From Curvibacter sp. (GTDB lineage: Bacteria > Pseudomonadota > Gammaproteobacteria > Burkholderiales > Burkholderiaceae_C), in the NCBI GenBank assembly GCA_003500955.1, contig DNQP01000047.1, positions 1 through 5,957 on the forward strand: DNA of 5,957 nt. The letters are read 5' to 3'. The notes under the pieces were generated by a model. That model worked only from the letters and a program-made list of their open reading frames with translations, made no database searches and was not told the origin of the DNA. Both the position numbers and the translations under genes were made by a program. Shown here piece by piece: positions 1 through 5,957 of this stretch; the stretch's first letter is position 1; each line of letters opens with the position of its first letter.

Positions 1-1
1 G

Positions 2-553
2 GTGGCGGCGCGTGCGGGCGCGGAGGATGCGGCCATCGTCCTGCCCGTGTTGCCCAAGGTGCGCTTCGAGCCGCCGCGCGGCCCGGCCGCGGGGTCCGAC
101 GAAGACACCCCCGAGGCACGCATCGGCCAAGCCATGCACCGCCTGCTCGAATGGGCCGCGCTCGACGCGCAAGACTGGAGCCCCGCCCAGGTGCAGCGTG
201 CGACGACCGAGTTTGGCCTGGACGCTGCCCAGGCCCGCCAGGCCCTGGCCCTGGCGCGGCGCATCCTGCAAGGCGAGGGCGCCTGGGCCTGGTCCGGCGC
301 CGAGGTGGACTGGCAGGGCAATGAGGTGCCCGTCAGCGTGGCCGGCAGCGTGCGCCGCATCGATCGCCTGGTGCGTCGGCGCGATGGCAGCTGGTGGGTG
401 CTGGATTACAAATCGGCCGCGCGGCCGCAGCAGCAGGACGAGCTGCTGGCCCAGTTGCGCGGCTACCGCGCGGCCGTGCAGGCGGCGAGCCCGGGTGAGA
501 CCGTGCGCGCGGCTTTCCTGAGCGCCTCGGGACGTTTAGAAGAGATCGAATGA
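2..553 (+). CDS. AddA/RecB-like PD-(D/E)XK nuclease domain, C-terminal end of a UvrD-type helicase/exonuclease (5' truncated)
   Basis: This is the last 183 codons of a gene that begins left of the window; the GTG at base 2 is only the first complete codon in frame. The segment carries the hallmarks of the RecB/AddA-type nuclease domain. An IGQAMHRLLEW motif (H at residue 46, counted from base 2) comes first, then RRIDRLV (Asp 121), WVLDYKSA (Asp 135 and Lys 137, the D-x-K pair) and QLRGY (Gln 151, Tyr 155). Asp, Asp and Lys keep the order and approximate spacing of the RecB metal site, so the nuclease looks active. In this family the domain sits at the C-terminus of a helicase of over 1000 residues that processes double-strand DNA ends for recombination. 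The helicase part is not visible here. A RecB-family nuclease without a helicase (AddB or a Cas4-like protein) is a less likely alternative. The stop overlaps the next start as ATGA. Confidence 0.8.
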   Translation: MAARAGAEDAAIVLPVLPKVRFEPPRGPAAGSDEDTPEARIGQAMHRLLEWAALDAQDWSPAQVQRATTEFGLDAAQARQALALARRILQGEGAWAWSGAEVDWQGNEVPVSVAGSVRRIDRLVRRRDGSWWVLDYKSAARPQQQDELLAQLRGYRAAVQAASPGETVRAAFLSASGRLEEIE

Positions 554-1872
554 AGACTTTGCAGAACAAAAAAGTCGCGGTGATCGGTGGCGGGCCCGCC
601 GGCCTGATGGCGGCCGAGGTGCTGATCGAGGCTGGCGTGGCTGTGGACCTTTACGATGCCATGCCTTCGGTGGGGCGCAAGTTCCTGCTCGCGGGCAAGG
701 GCGGGCTCAACCTCACGCATGCCGAAGGCGCCGACCGTTTTGCCGAGCGCTACGGCGCGCGTCGTGCGCAGATCGAGGGCCTGCTGCGCGACTTCGGCGC
801 GCCTGAGTTGCGGGCCTGGGCCCAGGGCCTGGGCATCGCCACCTTTGTCGGCACCTCGGGCCGGGTCTTTCCCCAGGACATGAAGGCCGCGCCCCTGCTG
901 CGTGCCTGGCTGCAGCGTCTGCGCCATCCGGCCCACGGCGGACCCGGCGTGGCCTTGCACATGCGACACCGCTGGCGGGGCTGGGCCGAGGACGGCGCAA
1001 GCCTGCGTTTCGAGACGCCCCAGGGCGAGGCGCAGGTGCAGGCGGATGCCGTGGTCCTGGCCCTGGGTGGCGGCAGCTGGGCACGCCTGGGCTCCAACGG
1101 CGCCTGGGTGCCCCTGCTGGCCGCGCGCGGCGTGGCGGTGTCGGCCCTGCTGCCCGCCAACTGCGGCTTCGATGTGGTCGCTCAGCGTGCCCTGCCGCCA
1201 GGCGGTGAAGCGCTGCCCGTGCAGGCGGTGCCGGCTGCTGCGGGCTGGAGCGAACACTTTGCCGCTCGCCATGCCGGCCAGCCTTTCAAGACCGTGGCGA
1301 TCTCGTGCACGGACAGCCAGGGGCGTGTCTTCGAGCGCAAAGGGGAATTCGTGGCCACGGCGACGGGCGTCGAAGGCAGCCTGATCTACGCCGCATCCGC
1401 GCTGCTGCGCGACGAGATCATCCGCAGCGGTCACGCCACCCTGCATCTGGACCTGCTGCCGGACATAGCGCCCGACCGTGTGCTGGCCGAGGTGCGGCAC
1501 CCGCGCGGCTCACGTTCGCTGTCCAGCCACCTCAAGAGCCGGCTGGGCATCGAGGGCATCAAGGCTGCGATCCTGCATGAGCTCTTGAGCCGGGAGGACA
1601 TGCACGACGCGCACAAGCTGGCCAGCGCCATCAAGTCCTTGCCCTTGCGGCTCGTGGCGGCGCGTCCCCTGGACGAGGCCATCAGCAGTGCGGGCGGCGT
1701 GCTGTTCGAGGTGCTGACGCCGGATCTGATGTGCGAGGCCCTGCCCGGCGTTTTTTGCGCCGGCGAGATGCTGGACTGGGAGGCGCCTACCGGGGGCTAT
1801 CTGCTCACCGCCTGCTTCGCGAGCGGCCTGCGGGCGGGCCAGGGCGTGCTGCGGTGGCTGGCGGGCCGCTGA
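550..1872 (+). CDS. NAD(P)/FAD-dependent oxidoreductase, HI0933/YhiN-like flavoprotein (PP_4765-type)
   Basis: A complete 440-residue protein. An N-terminal Rossmann dinucleotide fold is shown by VAVIGGGPAGLMAAE (Gly 13-15, Gly 18). The family signature follows at residues 42-57 (GRKFLLAGKGGLNLTH). ALGGGSWARLGSNGAW (171-186), ISSAGGV (378-384) and a C-terminal FAD-contacting block with CAGEMLDWEAPTGGY (403-417) complete the HI0933-type pattern. The family is predicted to bind FAD. Its substrate and physiological role are not established to my knowledge, so no pathway is assigned. The protein looks cytosolic, with no signal peptide or membrane segment. The ATG overlaps the upstream nuclease stop by 4 bases, and a purine-rich AGAAGAG (538-544) lies just upstream, which supports this start and suggests translational coupling. 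The length fits a somewhat long member of the PP_4765-like subgroup. No frameshift or missing cofactor motif is seen. Confidence 0.85.
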   Translation: MKTLQNKKVAVIGGGPAGLMAAEVLIEAGVAVDLYDAMPSVGRKFLLAGKGGLNLTHAEGADRFAERYGARRAQIEGLLRDFGAPELRAWAQGLGIATFVGTSGRVFPQDMKAAPLLRAWLQRLRHPAHGGPGVALHMRHRWRGWAEDGASLRFETPQGEAQVQADAVVLALGGGSWARLGSNGAWVPLLAARGVAVSALLPANCGFDVVAQRALPPGGEALPVQAVPAAAGWSEHFAARHAGQPFKTVAISCTDSQGRVFERKGEFVATATGVEGSLIYAASALLRDEIIRSGHATLHLDLLPDIAPDRVLAEVRHPRGSRSLSSHLKSRLGIEGIKAAILHELLSREDMHDAHKLASAIKSLPLRLVAARPLDEAISSAGGVLFEVLTPDLMCEALPGVFCAGEMLDWEAPTGGYLLTACFASGLRAGQGVLRWLAGR

Positions 1873-1876
1873 GGCG

Positions 1877-4666
1877 TCAGCGCTGGCGCGGGTGCTGCAG
1901 CCATTGCGTCAGCGGCATCGGGCGCTCCATCAGGTAGCCCTGGACGCGGTCGCAGCCACGCTGGCGCAGCCATTCGAGCTGCTCCGCAGTCTCGACGCCC
2001 TCCGCCACGATCTCGAGCCGCAGCTGGCGGGCCAGTGACATGATCATGGAGACGATCTCGACGTCATCGCTGTCCTGCGGGATGTCGCGGATGAAGCTCT
2101 TGTCGATCTTCAGCTCATGCAAGGGCAGGCGCTTGAGGTAGGACAGGCTGGAATAGCCGGTGCCGAAGTCGTCGATCGAGAAGCGTATGCCGAGCGCCTG
2201 CAGGCGCTGGATGCGGTCGATGGTCTCGTCCATGTCGCCAACCAGCAGGCTCTCCGTGATCTCGAAGACCAGGTTCTCGCCGCGCGTGTCGTGCGCCCGC
2301 AGGGCGGCGGTGACGGATGCCACGAAGTCGTCCTGCCGGAACTGGCGAGGGCTGACATTGATCGACAGCGGCAAGGACCAGCCGGTCGCGCGCAAGACGC
2401 CGAGCAGGCGGCAGGCTTCGTCGATCACCCAGTCACCCAGGCGCACGATCAGCCCGGTCTGCTCGGCGACGCGGATGAAGTCGGCGGGCGGCACCTGGCC
2501 GCGCTGCGGGTGCAGCCAGCGCAGCAGCAGCTCGGCCCCGCGCGGGCGGCCCTGCAGGTCGTACTGGGTTTGCAGGTGCACGCTCAGCTGGTCCAGCTGG
2601 ATGGCCTGGGCGAGGTCGTGCTCGAAGTTCAGCTGCTGTTCGATCTCGGCCTGCATCTCGGGGCGGTAGAAGGCCAGCTGGTTGCGGCCCAGGGACTTGG
2701 CGCGGTACATGGCCGTGTCGGCCTCGCGCACCACGTCGTCCGGCGTCTGTCCCGGCTGCGGCAGCAGGGCGATGCCCAGGCTGGCGCTCGAAGCGTAGTG
2801 CTGCAGATCGAGCGGGTAGGGCTGCTCCAGCGCGTGGCGGATCTTCTCGCCCGCGGCATGGGCTGCGCGCGCTGCGCCTTCCTCGGTGTCGGCGAGATTG
2901 GTCATGAGCACGACGAACTCGTCACCCCCCATGCGGACCACGGTATCGCCCTCGCGCACCTGGTCCTGCAGACGCCGGGCCACGGCCTGGAGCAACTGGT
3001 CACCCAGGTCATGGCCGCGCGCGTCGTTGACGCTCTTGAACTGGTCCAGATCGATGAAGAAGCAGGCCCCGTAGCGGCCGCTGCGTCGTGCGCGCGCCAG
3101 GGCCTGCGCCAGCTCCTTGGCCAGCAGGCGGCGGTTCGGCAGACCGGTGAGTGGGTCGAAGAAGGCCAGCCGGTGGATCTCCTCGTCGCGCTGCCGCCGC
3201 TCCGTGACATCGCGGTGCGTCCCGAGCAGACGCGTGGCCCGTCCCGCGCGGTCGCGTGCCGTGACACGGCCCTGGGTGGCGAGCCAGAGCAGCGTGCCGT
3301 CGCCTCGGCGTATCCGGTGCTCGAGCAGGAAGTCGTTGCGCTGCGGATCATCCAGCAGGGCGCTGGCGGCCCGGTACAGCTGCTGCCGGTCCGGTGACGG
3401 GACCCGTCGCAGCAGCGCCGGCACCGTGTTGTCCAGGGGTGCTTGCGGTTCGGCCAGCAGTTCGGCCCAGGTTTCGGTGTGCAGCACGCGCCCGCGTGCG
3501 ACATCCAGATCCCAGATGGCGAGGTGCGCGCCCTCGAGCGCGAGCGAGAGCCGCTCCTCGCTCGATTGCAGGCGCGCCTGGCTGTGCTGGATCGCGTCGA
3601 GCATGGCGTTGAACTGGGTCGCGACCGCGACCACCTCGCGCGGGCCCTCGCTGGGTGCCCGGACATCCAGGTCGCCATCGCGAGCCCGGCGCGCGGCCGC
3701 GCTCACCGCGAGGATCGGCGCGCCGATGCGCTGGCTCAGGCGCAGCGCCAGCCACAGAACGAGTACGAGCACAGTACCGCCCGCCAGCAGACTCGTCATC
3801 AGGGAGCGGCGGGCATTCTGCATGGCGATGCGCGCCGGGATGCCCGAGATCGCGATCCATTCCGTGCCCGCCACGGGCGTGTAGCCATAGAAATGGGCGA
3901 TGCCCTCGACACCCACCGACTCGGCCGTCCCCTGGCGCTCGAGCAACACCTGGTCAACGATGGGCGAGAGGCCCTTGAGCTCCCGGCCCACCCATTGCGT
4001 TGCGTCGCGGGAGCGCGCCACCACCCGTCCCTGCTGGTCGATCAGGCCGACCAGCACGCCTTCCGGCAGTTTCTCCACGCCCGGCAGCAGCCGGAACTTG
4101 AGCAGGTCGATCGGCGTCTGGACGGCGCCGATCATGCGCCCCTGCTCGTCGCGCACAGGCTCCGCCAGCACGCTGATCCAGTTGCGGTTGATCGGGCCGT
4201 AGAGCATGCTGCCCACCACGAAGTCCTGGCGCTCGTAAACCTCGCGAAACCACTGCATGTGCGCCACCGGCAGGGGCTTGTTGTCGGGCTGGGGCAGGGC
4301 AGAGCAGATCAGGTAACCCTGGGGATTGGACAGGCTGATGTTCGAGAGCTGGGGGTAGAACTGCTTGAAGCTGGAGAAGATCGGATCGCAGGTGCCCCCG
4401 GGGGTCGCCAGCCCGGCACGCATGGCAGGACGGGCGGACAGCGTCTGCAGCACCACCCGGGCATCCCGTATGAAGGCCTCCACCGTGTCGGCGGATTGCT
4501 GGGCCAGGCGCAGCGCCTCGGCCCGCGCGGCCTGTTGATCCTGACGGTATTGGTAGCCGGTGTTGTAGGCCAGTAGCAGGCCCAGCGGCAGGACGCTGCA
4601 GGCCGTGAGCAGGTAGAGCAGGCGGCGCAGGGACCAGGACATCGAGACGCGCATAGGCAAGATCAT
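1877..4666 (-). CDS. Membrane-bound Cache-HAMP-PAS-GGDEF-EAL cyclic-di-GMP signalling protein
   Basis: A bifunctional-type cyclic-di-GMP enzyme of 929 residues from this start. Order: TM1 (about 16-33), periplasmic dCache-like sensor (about 45-275), TM2 (291-310), HAMP (to about 362), PAS with PAC-like end (370-490), GGDEF (498-668), EAL (675-925). The cyclase half has [10 protein letters not shown], metal Asp 539, an intact GGDEF (580-584) and an I-site RxxD (R571-D574) five residues before it, the product-inhibition site. The phosphodiesterase half reads ELL, not EAL (712-714), but keeps Glu 712, Asn 770, Glu 802, Asp 832/833, Lys 853, Glu 889 and Gln 909. Both activities are therefore plausible; which dominates cannot be told. 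The ligand of the sensor is unknown. The frame is open to 4945, but that extension crosses a terminator and the SRP RNA. Met codons at 4666, 4654 and 4642 all precede TM1; none has a clear Shine-Dalgarno site, so the exact start is uncertain. Confidence 0.88.
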   Translation of the reverse strand: MILPMRVSMSWSLRRLLYLLTACSVLPLGLLLAYNTGYQYRQDQQAARAEALRLAQQSADTVEAFIRDARVVLQTLSARPAMRAGLATPGGTCDPIFSSFKQFYPQLSNISLSNPQGYLICSALPQPDNKPLPVAHMQWFREVYERQDFVVGSMLYGPINRNWISVLAEPVRDEQGRMIGAVQTPIDLLKFRLLPGVEKLPEGVLVGLIDQQGRVVARSRDATQWVGRELKGLSPIVDQVLLERQGTAESVGVEGIAHFYGYTPVAGTEWIAISGIPARIAMQNARRSLMTSLLAGGTVLVLVLWLALRLSQRIGAPILAVSAAARRARDGDLDVRAPSEGPREVVAVATQFNAMLDAIQHSQARLQSSEERLSLALEGAHLAIWDLDVARGRVLHTETWAELLAEPQAPLDNTVPALLRRVPSPDRQQLYRAASALLDDPQRNDFLLEHRIRRGDGTLLWLATQGRVTARDRAGRATRLLGTHRDVTERRQRDEEIHRLAFFDPLTGLPNRRLLAKELAQALARARRSGRYGACFFIDLDQFKSVNDARGHDLGDQLLQAVARRLQDQVREGDTVVRMGGDEFVVLMTNLADTEEGAARAAHAAGEKIRHALEQPYPLDLQHYASSASLGIALLPQPGQTPDDVVREADTAMYRAKSLGRNQLAFYRPEMQAEIEQQLNFEHDLAQAIQLDQLSVHLQTQYDLQGRPRGAELLLRWLHPQRGQVPPADFIRVAEQTGLIVRLGDWVIDEACRLLGVLRATGWSLPLSINVSPRQFRQDDFVASVTAALRAHDTRGENLVFEITESLLVGDMDETIDRIQRLQALGIRFSIDDFGTGYSSLSYLKRLPLHELKIDKSFIRDIPQDSDDVEIVSMIMSLARQLRLEIVAEGVETAEQLEWLRQRGCDRVQGYLMERPMPLTQWLQHPRQR

Positions 4667-4685
4667 CACGCCGATGACAGGGAGC

Positions 4686-4706
4686 TCAGACTCGTACGCG
4701 GTCTGA
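4686..4706. repeat. Inverted repeat (candidate operator or leader hairpin) upstream of the GGDEF-EAL gene
   Basis: TCAGAC (4686-4691) and GTCTGA (4701-4706) form a perfect 6-base inverted repeat around a 9-base centre. That centre contains the palindrome CGTACG (4693-4698), offset by only half a base from the centre of the outer dyad. It lies between the candidate -10 box and the start codon of the signalling gene, so it could be a regulator-binding site or a hairpin in the leader. No known regulator motif is recognised. Confidence 0.35.
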
Positions 4707-4711
4707 TAGGC

Positions 4712-4739
4712 AATATGGCTCGGTTCCCTGAGCTTTGAA
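4712..4739 (-). promoter_or_regulatory. Weak sigma70-like promoter candidate for the GGDEF-EAL gene
   Basis: On the minus strand TTCAAA (4739-4734, 4 of 6 to the -35 consensus) and CATATT (4717-4712, 4 of 6 to the -10 consensus) are separated by 16 bases. It is the most AT-rich spot between the SRP RNA terminator and the gene, and would give a leader of about 40 bases. Matches are weak, and other promoters within 4667-4824 are possible. Confidence 0.3.
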
Positions 4740-4824
4740 TTTAGCAGGGTGCCCGAGAGGGCACAAGCGCGAGCCTGGCGCTGTCGGGTTTCCACGTCAG
4801 CGCGCGTCTGGGGCATCTGGCATG

Positions 4825-4854
4825 AAAAAAGCCGCTGGCGTGTGCCAGCGGCTT
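4825..4854 (-). terminator. Intrinsic terminator of the SRP RNA gene
   Basis: Read on the minus strand, an 11-base perfect stem (arms 4854-4844 and 4839-4829, core GCCGCTGGC/GCCAGCGGC) with a 4-base loop runs directly into a T tract (bases 4830-4825). It begins about 12 bases after the end of the SRP RNA helix. It would separate ffs transcription from the downstream signalling gene, which is a main argument against extending that gene's ORF upstream. Confidence 0.9.
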
Positions 4855-4866
4855 GCTGAATAAGTT

Positions 4867-4960
4867 GACGGACCTGGATCCTGGCACTGACTCCACAGTT
4901 AGGGCTGCTTGGTTCCCCACCTGACCCGGTTGGCCGCTTCACCATGCAGGGAGGCCCGTC
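4867..4960 (-). ncRNA. ffs: Signal recognition particle RNA (4.5S type, small bacterial SRP RNA)
   Basis: The minus strand of 4903-4926 carries the conserved SRP domain IV signature: GGTCAGGT, a GGAA tetraloop (4916-4913) and AAGCAGCC. The tetraloop is closed by GG/CC instead of the CC/GG of E. coli, a change that keeps the pairing. The 5' end GACGGGCCT (4960-4952) pairs over nine positions, with one G-U, with AGGTCCGTC (4875-4867), closing a hairpin of about 94 bases, close to the usual 4.5S size. A TACAAT -10 box lies 7 bases before the predicted 5' end and an intrinsic terminator follows. Known role: the RNA binds Ffh and with FtsY targets nascent membrane proteins to the translocon. Ends are inferred from the helix and may be off by a few bases, and processing is not visible. 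Confidence 0.92.
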
Positions 4961-4967
4961 GCTTTGT

Positions 4968-4996
4968 ATTGTAAGGGCTGAGGTCGGAACTTAAAG
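4968..4996 (-). promoter_or_regulatory. Promoter of the SRP RNA gene
   Basis: The -10 box TACAAT (4973-4968, 5 of 6 to consensus) ends 7 bases before the 5' base of the SRP RNA helix at 4960, the expected spacing. A poor -35 element lies about 16-17 bases upstream (TTTAA around 4995-4991). The promoter faces away from dnaX. Confidence 0.65.
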
Positions 4997-5031
4997 GCCG
5001 CCGGTCCGGAAAATTGCGGCGATCCAGACCG

Positions 5032-5037
5032 TAGAAT
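5032..5037 (+). promoter_or_regulatory. Candidate -10 box for dnaX
   Basis: TAGAAT (5 of 6 to TATAAT) ends 7 bases before the dnaX ATG, so transcription would begin at or one base before the start codon. No -35 box is recognisable at 16-18 bases upstream; TTGCGG at 5014-5019 is only 12 bases away. No Shine-Dalgarno sequence precedes the ATG. Confidence 0.45.
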
Positions 5038-5044
5038 CCGGCGC

Positions 5045-5957
5045 ATGTCCTATCTCGTGCTCGCGCGCAAATACCGGCCCAAAAGCTTCACCGAAATGGT
5101 GGGCCAGGAGCATGTGGTGCGGGCCCTGGGCAATGCGCTGCAGACGCAGCGCCTGCACCATGCCTATCTGTTCACCGGCACGCGCGGCGTGGGCAAGACC
5201 ACGGTCTCGCGCATCCTGGCCAAGTCACTCAACTGCGTGGGCGCGGACGGGCAGGGCGGCATCACCGACCAGCCTTGCGGCGTCTGCCAGGCCTGCACTG
5301 ACATCGACGCGGGCCGCTTCGTGGACTACACCGAGCTCGATGCGGCCTCCAACCGCGGTGTGGACGAAGTCCAGTCCCTGCTGGAGCAGGCGGTCTACAA
5401 GCCGGTGCAGGGTCGCTTCAAGGTCTTCATGATCGACGAAGTTCACATGCTCTCGAACACGGCCTTCAACGCCATGCTCAAGACGTTGGAGGAGCCGCCC
5501 GAGTACCTCAAATTCGTGCTGGCCACGACCGACCCGCAGAAGGTGCCCGTGACCGTGCTCTCGCGCTGTCTGCAGTTCAACCTGCGGCCCATGGCCCCCG
5601 AGACCGTGCTGGAACACCTCAGCAAGGTGCTGGCGGCCGAAAACGTGCCGGCCGAACCGGGTGCGCTGCGCCTGCTGGCACGTGCTGCGCGTGGCTCCAT
5701 GCGCGATGCGCTCTCGCTGACCGACCAGGCCATCGCCTTCGGCTCCGGCAACCTCGAGGAAGCCACGGTGCGCCAGATGCTGGGCAGTGTGGACCGCTCG
5801 CATGTGTACACGCTGATCGATGCGCTGGCGCGCGGCGACGGCAAGACCGTGGTGGAGACCTCGGAGGCGCTTCGGCTCAATGGGCTGAGTGCGGCGTCTA
5901 CCCTGGAAGAAATGACGACCGTTTTGCAGCGCATGGCCGTGCTGCAGGCGGTGCCTG
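5045..5957 (+). CDS. dnaX: DNA polymerase III subunit gamma/tau (3' truncated by window end)
   Basis: The first 304 codons of the clamp-loader ATPase, running off the right edge. The N-terminus MSYLVLARKYRPKSF is the family's typical opening and fixes the start at this ATG. AAA+ features in order: Walker A GTRGVGKT (45-52), a zinc-binding set Cys 64, 78, 81 and 84, Walker B with DEVH (131-134), sensor 1 region ATTDPQKVP (160-168), the SRC arginine-finger motif (173-175), and sensor 2 GSMRDALSL with Arg 220. All catalytic residues are present. The protein loads the beta sliding clamp and organises the replicative holoenzyme. The C-terminal tau region, and any slippery frameshift site that makes gamma, lie outside the window. 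It is divergent from ffs, with about 84 bases between them. No ribosome-binding site is visible before the ATG. Confidence 0.97.
   Translation, partial: MSYLVLARKYRPKSFTEMVGQEHVVRALGNALQTQRLHHAYLFTGTRGVGKTTVSRILAKSLNCVGADGQGGITDQPCGVCQACTDIDAGRFVDYTELDAASNRGVDEVQSLLEQAVYKPVQGRFKVFMIDEVHMLSNTAFNAMLKTLEEPPEYLKFVLATTDPQKVPVTVLSRCLQFNLRPMAPETVLEHLSKVLAAENVPAEPGALRLLARAARGSMRDALSLTDQAIAFGSGNLEEATVRQMLGSVDRSHVYTLIDALARGDGKTVVETSEALRLNGLSAASTLEEMTTVLQRMAVLQAVP

Noticed and set aside
463..1500. Minus-strand open frame of 345 residues across the flavoprotein
   Set aside because: It is an antisense shadow of the well-supported flavoprotein, with low-complexity Gly/Gln/His-rich translation and no family motif.
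1745..1763. Hairpin CCGGCG/CGCCGG with a T6 run in its loop, inside the flavoprotein gene
   Set aside because: It is not a terminator, since the T run is in the loop, and the frame continues into the conserved CAGEMLDW block. T6 alone is too short to argue for programmed slippage.
2117..3397. Long plus-strand open frame (426 residues) opposite the GGDEF-EAL gene
   Set aside because: It is an antisense shadow typical of GC-rich DNA: the minus strand holds clear GGDEF and EAL motifs, while this frame shows no domain.
3443..4576. Second long plus-strand open frame (377 residues) opposite the Cache-PAS region
   Set aside because: It is His/Arg/Gln/Ala-rich and domainless, and lies antisense to a convincing sensor region with membrane helices and HAMP.
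4667..4945. 93-codon N-terminal extension of the GGDEF-EAL frame
   Set aside because: It passes through the SRP RNA and its intrinsic terminator, has no recognisable domain, and would place the first membrane helix more than 100 residues into the protein.
5014..5037. TTGCGG / TAGAAT as a complete -35/-10 promoter for dnaX
   Set aside because: The spacer is only 12 bases, too short for a sigma70 promoter, so only the -10 box was kept as a candidate.
5225..5803. Minus-strand open frame of 192 residues across dnaX
   Set aside because: It lies antisense to the conserved AAA+ motifs of DnaX and has no recognisable domain.

Overview
The window is very GC-rich, with strong G/C bias at third codon positions, and is densely packed with genes. 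Its protein types point to a betaproteobacterium, most likely Burkholderiales and perhaps a Comamonadaceae-like lineage. That placement is an inference from base composition, the look of the proteins and the DnaX and flavoprotein types. It was not checked by a search. I see no mobile element, CRISPR array, tRNA or rRNA.

Layout from left to right. (1) The 3' end of a large recombination nuclease/helicase gene (AddA/RecB-type PD-(D/E)XK nuclease domain) enters from the left edge. It ends in a 4-base ATGA overlap with (2) a complete flavoprotein gene of the HI0933/YhiN-like, PP_4765-type NAD(P)/FAD-dependent oxidoreductase family. (3) Converging on it, with only 4 bases between the stop codons, is a long minus-strand gene for a membrane-bound cyclic-di-GMP enzyme: Cache sensor, HAMP, PAS, GGDEF and EAL domains. 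Its open frame runs on upstream to 4945, but that extension crosses a terminator and an RNA gene, so the true start is near 4666. (4) Upstream of it, also on the minus strand, lies an SRP RNA gene (ffs, 4.5S type) at about 4867-4960, with its own -10 box and a strong intrinsic terminator. (5) Divergent from the SRP RNA is the 5' part of dnaX (DNA polymerase III tau/gamma), which runs off the right edge.

The genes do not form one pathway. The left pair may be co-transcribed and translationally coupled. The cyclase/phosphodiesterase is a stand-alone signalling gene. The ffs/dnaX pair is a core housekeeping locus whose two promoters lie back to back in about 84 bases. I found no convincing undescribed system. 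The points most worth checking are the SRP RNA hidden under an over-extended ORF, a near-leaderless dnaX start, a near-concentric dyad in front of the cyclase gene, and an ELL variant of the EAL signature with the other catalytic residues intact.
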